Positions 1 through 4,816 of a stretch of DNA of 7,680 nt are shown here, piece by piece. The notes beneath the pieces were generated by a model. The model was not told the origin of the DNA. It saw nothing but the letters and a program-made list of their open reading frames with translations, and ran no database searches. Source of the DNA: an uncultured Clostridia bacterium (GTDB lineage Bacteria; Bacillota; Clostridia; Oscillospirales; Acutalibacteraceae); NCBI GenBank assembly GCA_944384865.1, contig CALWVC010000069.1, positions 1-7,680 of the forward strand, read 5' to 3'. The position numbers and the translations under genes are program-made. Positions within the stretch are counted from its first letter, which is position 1. Each line of letters opens with the position of its first letter.

Positions 1-1052
1 ATAGCCATAAACGGCGTTGGATCAATTTCGTTATAATCGGGAACGCCGAACATTTCCACATAATATTCAAAAGGTTTGAATACTTTGGGATTTTTCAGTT
101 TAATCGGCGGCTGAACGTTTTTTTCGTCCTCCGGGTTTTCAAACGAATATTCAATGGCGTCTACCCGGTCGATATATTTTTGAAATGTATCGATGTCTTT
201 TTCGGGAATCCAGCCCACCAGCATAAACGAATCGCCGTATTTTGTCGCGTATTTTCGTATCTCGAAGGCGTCGTAGGAACGCTTGAGCTGGGTATACAGC
301 TGCAGGTACTCGTCCATATTTAAATGGTTGAATTCGCCGATAATTTCACTGAGTTCGTCAAATTGGCGCTGCGCGATTTTGAGCTGTTCTTCCAGTGCTG
401 TGCGCGCCTCCATCGGCGTACCAACACTGTCCGGCAAATGTAGACGTTCAAAAAAAAGACTGCTGAAAATGCTGTCGACTTCAGCGACGGATTCTACCGG
501 CGCTACGTAAGCCCCCCATAAATATTCTCCTTCGGTGGAACAGGGAAAAAACAGCACATAAGGATTGCTTTTATAATATTTCAATTTATCATAGCTGTCT
601 GTGGGCAACCGACCGAATCGGAATTTGATAAACTGAGATTTGGCGACATCCCCAAGATCAATGTCCAACTCTTCAAAATGTGAGAGTTTTGCAATGGTAT
701 CCTTGATCCCTGTGATGTTTTCACCCAACTTTGCCTTTTGCTTTTGCAGCGATCCAAGCCGCTCGTCGATTTTCCGCATCTTCTGCTCGATGATCTCTTT
801 GGAGGGCGTCGGGCCGGCGTCTGTGACGGGCTCAGGATTAATATTGGCGGACTGTAAAATTTCTGTCAACTGATTCAGCCAGGCGGCAAAGGGATTTTCC
901 TCATTCAAATTGGCGAATCCTTTGATGTTTTCGACAAATTGCGCCGCTTGTTCCGGTTGGAAACAGCCGGAGTCCAGATAGGCCTGAATCGTATCGTCCA
1001 GCATTTCGTATTTACCGATAATGCTGACCATTTTCATTTTCTCAATAGCCAT
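1..1052 (-). CDS. ntpI: V-type ATP synthase subunit I, N-terminal part (runs off left edge)
   Basis: This is the membrane-embedded stator subunit of the V-type (A/V-type) ATPase, which with the K-ring forms the ion path and anchors the peripheral stalks. The window holds 350 codons from an ATG at 1052, with no stop before the edge. The protein begins MAIEKMKMVSIIGKYEML, typical of this family. Charged, coiled-coil-prone stretches lie around residues 80-125 and 210-240. At residues 334-350 it carries the hallmark MFGVPDYNEIDPTPFMA, found where the cytoplasmic domain meets the membrane domain. Family members are about 640-660 residues, so the transmembrane half lies outside. A GAGAGG ribosome binding site is 8-9 nt upstream, in the 15-nt gap after subunit C, so the two genes are co-transcribed. 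The subunit assignment is firm; whether H+ or Na+ is pumped cannot be seen here. Confidence 0.93.
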   Translation of the reverse strand, partial: MAIEKMKMVSIIGKYEMLDDTIQAYLDSGCFQPEQAAQFVENIKGFANLNEENPFAAWLNQLTEILQSANINPEPVTDAGPTPSKEIIEQKMRKIDERLGSLQKQKAKLGENITGIKDTIAKLSHFEELDIDLGDVAKSQFIKFRFGRLPTDSYDKLKYYKSNPYVLFFPCSTEGEYLWGAYVAPVESVAEVDSIFSSLFFERLHLPDSVGTPMEARTALEEQLKIAQRQFDELSEIIGEFNHLNMDEYLQLYTQLKRSYDAFEIRKYATKYGDSFMLVGWIPEKDIDTFQKYIDRVDAIEYSFENPEDEKNVQPPIKLKNPKVFKPFEYYVEMFGVPDYNEIDPTPFMA

Positions 1053-1067
1053 GCTGTTTACCTCTCG

Positions 1068-2105
1068 TCAGTCCAAAATTAAAAGTTTCCTGATGGTGTC
1101 GGCATCTACCTCATAACGTTTGCCTTCGATAATATTGGTAATATTTTCAATCTCAATTTCAGAAAGCACAATCGCAGAAGCCATAACGACTGCGGCATGT
1201 TTGGAAAAGTGCATTTTCCGTCGGCAGTAATCATATAAAACACGATTTGCCAGATCGTCAATATAGGAATATTCGATTTTAGATAAATAATGCCGATAGC
1301 GGGTTTTTTTCAAGATCTCCAGAATATCATCGGATTTTTCGGCGGCAATAATCTGCTCGGTGATTCGGCGGTTTAAATAGATGGCTTCGCCGTTAAACAT
1401 CGACTTTACAACATCACCGGATGTGTTATAATAGCGTTTGGCGCGGTAGGCCTTGCGAATATTGACCAATTCACCCTGGATGCCAAAAATGCGCTGTAAT
1501 TCCCGGCGTTCTTCACCCTTAAAGTGTCGAGCCACCATGTTGTCGGTAAATTCATACATATACCGATCTAACACGGATTCGATGATGGTAAAGTCAGGAT
1601 TTTTGCCTTCATCCGGTTTAAACGGAATCAATAAATCATGATATTTTGTAGATTTAATCGCCTGCAAAATATCGTCGTAACTTTTCGCCTGCGTCAGCCC
1701 TTCGATATTACACCGGGTGCTGTTTCTGAAAAAGTCCGGCAGATTAAAAATAAACTTTTCCGGGGTGCCCGCGGTAAAATAACGCAGGAACAATAATAGC
1801 TGATCAATTTCTGAACGCAGCAGCAAATATTCAAAGTAATGTTCGCCGATCGAGCGTTCAAAGCTGCACAGCCGTGCGAAATCGTTATACATCTTCTGTT
1901 TAAGAAGTGATTCCAGGTTACCGCGGTGAACGGCCGATTCACGGATGCTTTCCAACACGCTGCCATAATGCGTGTTCGCCTTTAAAAAGTTGGTAATGTC
2001 CAGAATATTGCGGCAGGACAGCAATTCGTCATAATCCTTTGTAGTCAGCCGCCGACCGAATTTCGACCGGGACTTGACCAATATTGCAGTTGAAGCGGAG
2101 GACAT
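1068..2105 (-). CDS. ntpC: V-type ATP synthase subunit C (AC39/NtpC family)
   Basis: Subunit C is the socket that joins the central rotor shaft to the membrane K-ring in V/A-type ATPases. The protein is about 345 residues, normal for the family, and mostly helical with no membrane segments. Near the N-terminus it shows the family pattern, with KSRSKFGRRLTTKDYDELL around residues 11-29, followed by helical repeats. The ATG at 2105 is preferred because GGGTGG lies about 8 nt upstream. Two in-frame GTG codons at 2117 and 2114 would add 4 or 3 residues but sit directly against the AAGAAGG sequence. The gene lies 35 nt after the small stalk subunit and 15 nt before subunit I, which supports a single operon. 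Assignment rests on sequence pattern and operon context. Confidence 0.9.
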   Translation of the reverse strand: MSSASTAILVKSRSKFGRRLTTKDYDELLSCRNILDITNFLKANTHYGSVLESIRESAVHRGNLESLLKQKMYNDFARLCSFERSIGEHYFEYLLLRSEIDQLLLFLRYFTAGTPEKFIFNLPDFFRNSTRCNIEGLTQAKSYDDILQAIKSTKYHDLLIPFKPDEGKNPDFTIIESVLDRYMYEFTDNMVARHFKGEERRELQRIFGIQGELVNIRKAYRAKRYYNTSGDVVKSMFNGEAIYLNRRITEQIIAAEKSDDILEILKKTRYRHYLSKIEYSYIDDLANRVLYDYCRRKMHFSKHAAVVMASAIVLSEIEIENITNIIEGKRYEVDADTIRKLLILD

Positions 2106-2140
2106 CCCGCGCACCACCCTTCTTTATCGTGGGAAAACGA

Positions 2141-2449
2141 TTAATTTAGCACATGAGAAACCAGAGCTTTTACCCAATCTTCACTGTGCTGCTGATAATC
2201 ATCTTCCAACTGTTTGAGCAGCGCATTGGTTTGAGACTCTTTTTCCTGCAATTTGGTATTGACCCGTTGTAGCTCCTGCTCTTTTAAACGCGCAATTTTT
2301 TGTTGGGACTGCTTTGCAAAATCCGCCTGCATTTTTTCAGTTTCCCGCGCGATTTCAACATCTGCTTTTGCCTGTAAGTCTTCGGCGTTCATCGTCAGCT
2401 GGCGTGCCTGCTTGTCAATTTCAAGAATGCGGTTTACGATATTCTCCAT
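2141..2449 (-). CDS. Small coiled-coil V-type ATPase subunit (G/H-like peripheral stalk)
   Basis: This 102-residue soluble protein is the first gene of the V-ATPase operon. It is almost wholly a charged alpha-helix: from about residue 5 to 90 it is rich in Glu, Gln, Lys and Ala, with coiled-coil-type spacing (for example IARETEKMQADFAKQSQQK). It ends with DWVKALVSHVLN, resembling the C-terminal tail of G/H and E stalk subunits. Size, composition and position before subunits C and I fit the small peripheral-stalk subunit (NtpF / AhaH / VatH), which pairs with subunit E to hold the catalytic head still. The ATG at 2449 is chosen because GAGGGG stands 6 nt upstream; an in-frame ATG at 2491 adds 14 residues without a good ribosome site. 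Coiled coils are low in information, so identity rests largely on context. Confidence 0.78.
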   Translation of the reverse strand: MENIVNRILEIDKQARQLTMNAEDLQAKADVEIARETEKMQADFAKQSQQKIARLKEQELQRVNTKLQEKESQTNALLKQLEDDYQQHSEDWVKALVSHVLN

Positions 2450-2530
2450 ATTCAACCCCTCGTTTAGACGGTTTATCAGGCGATGCGGCATTACCTATTT
2501 AAAACAAACCGCATTTTATGCTTGTTAATT

Positions 2531-2559
2531 ATTATAGCGGCTAAAATATATAAAATCAA
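2531..2559 (-). promoter_or_regulatory. Sigma-A-type promoter of the V-ATPase operon
   Basis: On the minus strand a perfect -10 TATAAT (2531-2536) lies 17 nt from TTGATT (2554-2559), which matches four of six -35 bases. AT-rich sequence lies directly upstream and could act as an UP element. Transcription would start near 2524, giving a leader of about 75 nt before the small stalk subunit. This is the only near-consensus promoter I see in the gap. Confidence 0.65.
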
Positions 2560-2734
2560 ATGTAAAATTTAATAAACAATTCAGACTTTATACATCTTTT
2601 TTTGTAACGCTATCCAAAAACAAATAGAGTTGTTATATATGCACGAAAATTAATATCTGTTCATGTATAATATCAATAGAATTTTTGACTGGTAGAAAAT
2701 AGATATTGTATATGATAAAAGCTATGTGATATTG
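2560..2734. other. AT-rich intergenic spacer
   Basis: The whole gene-free stretch is 2450-2788. The part upstream of the V-ATPase promoter is very AT-rich and shows no convincing ORF, tRNA or RNA gene. The heptamer GATATTG occurs three times, at 2702-2708, 2728-2734 and 2763-2769; the last two flank the terminator hairpin. In the V-ATPase 5' leader a 6-bp inverted repeat, ATGCGG (2483-2488) and CCGCAT (2509-2514), could form a small stem. I see no other structure. Confidence 0.5.
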
Positions 2735-2765
2735 ATCAGGGGCCCCGCAAAGCGGAGCCCCTGAT
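2735..2765 (-). terminator. Hairpin terminator after dpaAB
   Basis: Two 14-nt arms (2735-2748 and 2752-2765) flank a 3-nt loop, 23 nt beyond the dpaB stop. Read on the minus strand every position pairs, with one U-G wobble. Read on the plus strand the same position is an unpaired C-A. This favours function in the minus-strand transcript. The following sequence has only a weak T-run (TTTT about 14 nt further), so termination may be imperfect or Rho-assisted, though the stem is very GC-rich. Confidence 0.75.
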
Positions 2766-2788
2766 ATTGTATTTTGTAGACGCAGCTG

Positions 2789-3361
2789 TTACAGCAGGAC
2801 TGGCTGCAGCTGCCGGCCCTCCAGCGCGGAGTGCATGGCTAATACTGTTGTGCCGAAATCGGCCACCAGCGACATGGGTTTCTTTTCAAAGTCGTCCTGC
2901 CGGTAAGGTACGAAATAGACGTTTTTGCAGTTTTGCAGATATCCGATATTTTTTGCGCTGGCCGACAGGCCGTCGTTGGTGGAGACGGCAATCAACACCG
3001 GACGGTTGTTGCGCAGCGTCGCTTTTGCCGCCATGGTAACGCTGGTGTCGGTAATGCCGTTGGCCAGCTTGCCCAATGTATTGCCGGTACAAGGTTCGAT
3101 AATCAGGATATCCAATAGTTTTTTCGGGCCGATGGGTTCCGCTTCGGCAATAGTATGGATGACGTGTTTACCGCACAGTGCTTCGATTTCATCCACAAAA
3201 TCGCCGGCTTTTCCGAATCTGGTATCTGTGGTATACGCATTTTGGGACATGATCGGTGTTACGTCGGCTCCATCGTTTACAAGCGCCCGGATTTGGGGGA
3301 TCGCCTGTGAAAAGGTGCAAAAGGAACCGCACAGCGCAAATCCAACCCGAACAAGACTCAT
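2789..3361 (-). CDS. dpaB: Dipicolinate synthase subunit B (flavoprotein)
   Basis: This is the flavoprotein-like subunit of dipicolinate synthase (SpoVFB in Bacillus), which with DpaA oxidises the dihydrodipicolinate-pathway intermediate to dipicolinic acid, the spore-core calcium chelator. The protein is 190 residues, normal for the family. It opens with the flavoprotein fold signature VGFALCGSFCTF (residues 5-16) and carries EPCTGNTLGKLANGITD around residues 89-105, followed by TSVTMAAKA. These match the FMN-binding flavoprotein (UbiX/Dfp-like) superfamily as used in DpaB. The start ATG at 3361 overlaps the dpaA stop by 4 nt (ATGA), with AAGGAGG 7 nt upstream, so translation is coupled. The gene is last in its operon and is followed by the hairpin at 2735-2765. 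Confidence 0.95.
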   Translation of the reverse strand: MSLVRVGFALCGSFCTFSQAIPQIRALVNDGADVTPIMSQNAYTTDTRFGKAGDFVDEIEALCGKHVIHTIAEAEPIGPKKLLDILIIEPCTGNTLGKLANGITDTSVTMAAKATLRNNRPVLIAVSTNDGLSASAKNIGYLQNCKNVYFVPYRQDDFEKKPMSLVADFGTTVLAMHSALEGRQLQPVLL

Positions 3362-4212
3362 AAATGTTCCTCCTTTAAGCAGTTGCAGACAGTATTCCGG
3401 ATCATGGCCGCCGCGGCCTTCGGCGCTGTTTTGCCGGGCAGCGACAGCGCGTGAATAACGTCTAGGTGTAAATCGTTGGCCGCGTCAAAATCAATGCCGC
3501 CGGGCATGGAAGCAAGATCGATCAACAGGCAGTCTTTGGAGATCTGCTCCAGCGCCGGACGGTTCAGGATCAGGCTGGGCACGGTATTAAACACATAGTC
3601 GTAGCTTTGCAGGTCGCGCAGGTTGTAAATCTGATCCGGCGTGCAGCCCAGCGCTGAGATTTTTTCATATGCCGCAGCGTTACGAACGCCTACGATCACA
3701 TCGGCGTGCAGCGCGGTTAGTTCGCCGGCAAGGATCTTGCCGATTCGGCCGAAACCTAAAACCAGGCACTTTGCATGGAACAGAGCACCGGGGGAATTTT
3801 TGACCGCGATATATATAGCGCCTTCTGCTGTCAGCGCCGCATTTTTTAGGGTCAGCTCCTCAATCTTTAATAAATCGATCAGCTTGATATTGTATTTTTG
3901 GGACGTTTTCAGCAGTGGTTCCGCTACGGCGCCGGCAAAAATGGTCTTGCCGGTTAAATTGGGATTGAAAATGTCGGCAAGCCGAATTGTATGCTCACAA
4001 TAGGGCATCCATAAGGTTTCGCCGTCCCGCGATAACGGAATAGGCAATAGTATAATATCGCTTGAGCGCATAATCTTATCTGCGTCAAAACAGCAGTCTG
4101 AGCGGTTTAACACACCGGAGGCGTATACTTCGAAGCCATCGGCTCTGAGAAAGTCGCATAAGTAGGAATAGCGCAGATCGCCGCCAATTATCGCGAATCG
4201 TTGGTTGTTCAT
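3358..4212 (-). CDS. dpaA: Dipicolinate synthase subunit A
   Basis: DpaA (SpoVFA) is the dehydrogenase subunit that forms dipicolinic acid in the mother cell during sporulation. The 284-residue protein starts MNNQRFAIIGGDLRYSYL, the usual N-terminal signature. A Rossmann nucleotide-binding motif, LVLGFGRIGKILA, lies at residues 150-162. The conserved DLASMPGGIDFDAA is at 232-245 and ALSLPGKTAPKAAA at 255-268; both are diagnostic for this family. GGAGG stands 6 nt before the ATG. It is first in a two-gene operon with dpaB, overlapping it by 4 nt, and is read divergently from feoA. The upstream sigma-K-type promoter (4248-4274) agrees with mother-cell expression, as known for the Bacillus operon. 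Presence of this pair strongly suggests a true endospore former. Confidence 0.96.
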   Translation of the reverse strand: MNNQRFAIIGGDLRYSYLCDFLRADGFEVYASGVLNRSDCCFDADKIMRSSDIILLPIPLSRDGETLWMPYCEHTIRLADIFNPNLTGKTIFAGAVAEPLLKTSQKYNIKLIDLLKIEELTLKNAALTAEGAIYIAVKNSPGALFHAKCLVLGFGRIGKILAGELTALHADVIVGVRNAAAYEKISALGCTPDQIYNLRDLQSYDYVFNTVPSLILNRPALEQISKDCLLIDLASMPGGIDFDAANDLHLDVIHALSLPGKTAPKAAAAMIRNTVCNCLKEEHL

Positions 4213-4247
4213 GGCAAACCTCCGAAATTTAGAATACTATCCGATAT

Positions 4248-4274
4248 TATAGTATGAGCGGGGGCAAAAATGGT
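4248..4274 (-). promoter_or_regulatory. Sigma-K-type sporulation promoter of dpaAB
   Basis: The minus strand reads CATACTATA at 4256-4248, a full match to the sigma-K -10 pattern CATANNNTA. An AC (within CACC, 4275-4272) lies 16 nt upstream, the expected sigma-K -35 element and spacing. Transcription would start near 4241, about 30 nt before the dpaA ATG. CATACTAT also resembles the sigma-E -10, but no sigma-E -35 element is visible at 14-15 nt. Confidence 0.7.
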
Positions 4275-4285
4275 GCGTCACCCGA

Positions 4286-4304
4286 TATATGCGTTGCGCA
4301 TATA
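4286..4304. repeat. 19-nt perfect palindrome, candidate operator
   Basis: TATATGCG and CGCATATA, 8-nt perfect inverted arms, flank a central TTG. The site lies between the divergent dpaA and feoA promoters, 11 nt beyond the dpaA -35 region and about 60 nt upstream of the feoA -10. The right arm overlaps a TATAGT that could serve as another -10, though it has no good -35. Size and symmetry fit a dimeric regulator site, but the sequence is not a Fur or DtxR/IdeR box that I recognise. Confidence 0.5.
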
Positions 4305-4342
4305 GTAAGCATAGAAAGCCGAAAAAACGGAGTTTTACAACC

Positions 4343-4370
4343 TTTAATGGATCGGCGTTTCTGATATAAA
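4343..4370 (+). promoter_or_regulatory. Candidate extended -10 promoter of feoAB
   Basis: TATAAA (4365-4370) is preceded by TG one base away (4362-4363), giving an extended -10. The -35 is poor: TTTAAT at 4343-4348 with a 16-nt spacer. Transcription would begin near 4377, exactly where the structured leader begins, leaving a leader of about 147 nt. A TTTACA at 4334-4339 looks like a -35 but has no -10 at the right distance. Confidence 0.4.
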
Positions 4371-4375
4371 CATAT

Positions 4376-4511
4376 GAGCAGTGAAAAACAGCCTGCATAC
4401 CGGATCGATACAGGTTGCAAGCCGGAGATCCGGCAGAGGCTCCGGTCCGCTGCCGCTGTGTGGAGCGGAGCGACAGGTAGTATAAAAATAAATTTGATAA
4501 ACGGCGGCGGA
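4376..4511 (+). ncRNA. Structured feoA leader, candidate riboswitch-like element
   Basis: This GC-rich leader, in otherwise AT-rich flanks, forms several helices by eye. P2 is CAGCCTG (4389-4395) with CAGGTTG (4411-4417). Fold one adds GCCGG/CCGGC (4421-4425, 4430-4434) and a long hairpin of 6 + 5 bp with one mismatch (4439-4450 with 4460-4471). Fold two adds GCCGGAG/CTCCGGT (4421-4427, 4440-4446) or TCCGCT/AGCGGA (4446-4451, 4464-4469). A third, competing helix pairs 4446-4455 with 4502-4511, ten contiguous pairs with one U-G, ending 2 nt before the feoA GGAG. No U-run follows, so control would be translational. Flanking TGAGCAG (4375-4381), GCAAGCCGG (4417-4425) and GACAG (4472-4476) recall the czcD (NiCo, Fe2+-responsive) riboswitch from memory. 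However its conserved GGGA is GCGA here and P1 is imperfect, so the class is unproven. Confidence 0.45.
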
Positions 4512-4523
4512 ATGGAGCAGAAA

Positions 4524-4757
4524 ATGGTTCACGTTTGTTCGCTCGATGAACTGAATATCGGCGATAGCGGCAAGGTGGTGCGGCTGGACGCCCATGGAAG
4601 CATCCGCAAGCGGATGCTGGATCTGGGTATTGTTGACGGTACCAGGATCGAGGCGGTACAAAAAAGTCCGTCCGGCGACCCGGTAGCATACTTTATCCGG
4701 GGCGCGTTGATTGCGTTGCGGACCGAGGATGCAAAAAACATTCTGGTTTGTTGCTGA
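4524..4757 (+). CDS. feoA: Ferrous iron transport protein A
   Basis: FeoA is a small cytoplasmic SH3-like protein that works with the FeoB iron permease, probably by modulating its G-protein or membrane domain. The protein is 77 residues, the usual length. It shows the family layout: SLDELNIGDSGKVVRLD at residues 6-22, RKRMLDLGIVDGTRIEAV at 28-45, and the C-terminal GALIALRTEDAKNILV. The ATG at 4524 is chosen because GGAG (4514-4517) is 6 nt upstream. An in-frame ATG at 4512 would add four residues but has only GGCGGCGG in front of it, and one at 4374 would run through the structured leader and lose family similarity. It is followed by feoB after 59 nt. Confidence 0.92.
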   Translation: MVHVCSLDELNIGDSGKVVRLDAHGSIRKRMLDLGIVDGTRIEAVQKSPSGDPVAYFIRGALIALRTEDAKNILVCC

Positions 4758-4764
4758 ACAATCA

Positions 4765-4795
4765 AAAAGAGGGAAGTGCTGCGCTTTCCTCTTTT
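4765..4795 (+). other. 14-bp hairpin between feoA and feoB
   Basis: Arms at 4765-4778 and 4782-4795 form 14 pairs, two of them G-U, closed by a CTG loop. The 3' arm ends in TTTT, followed by ACATATAAAGGAG, so the feoB ribosome site starts just after the stem. It could be a weak or partial terminator, an mRNA processing or stability element, or a device to set the feoA:feoB ratio. The stem is AU/GA-rich and less stable than a typical strong terminator. Confidence 0.45.
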
Positions 4796-4816
4796 ACATA
4801 TAAAGGAGTAATCGTT

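Noticed and set aside
283..873. Short plus-strand ORFs at 283-510 and 640-873
   Set aside because: They lie antisense inside the clear subunit I coding frame, have no ribosome sites and no recognisable protein features.
2106..2117. GTG start for subunit C at 2117
   Set aside because: The purine-rich ribosome site directly abuts this codon, leaving no spacing; the ATG at 2105 is better placed, though the GTG cannot be fully excluded.
2685..2715. Plus-strand promoter-like TTGACT with TATATG 18 nt downstream
   Set aside because: Only a moderate match, and there is no plus-strand gene ahead; it would run straight into the dpaAB terminator hairpin and antisense to dpaB.
4405..4463. Cobalamin riboswitch-like fragments (GGTTGCAAGCC, GGTCCGCTGCCGCTGTG)
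   Set aside because: The B12 box (GCCAGGAGACC type) and the rest of the roughly 200-nt architecture are absent, and feoAB is not a B12-linked context.
4374..4523. Upstream in-frame ATG that would give FeoA a 50-residue N-terminal extension
   Set aside because: No ribosome binding site, no family similarity in the extension, and the stretch is a GC-rich structured leader; the GGAG-preceded ATG at 4524 gives a normal FeoA.
4748..4816. FeoB start upstream at 4748, overlapping feoA
   Set aside because: No ribosome site there and the extra residues are unlike FeoB; AAGGAG 8 nt before the ATG at 4817 is clear.
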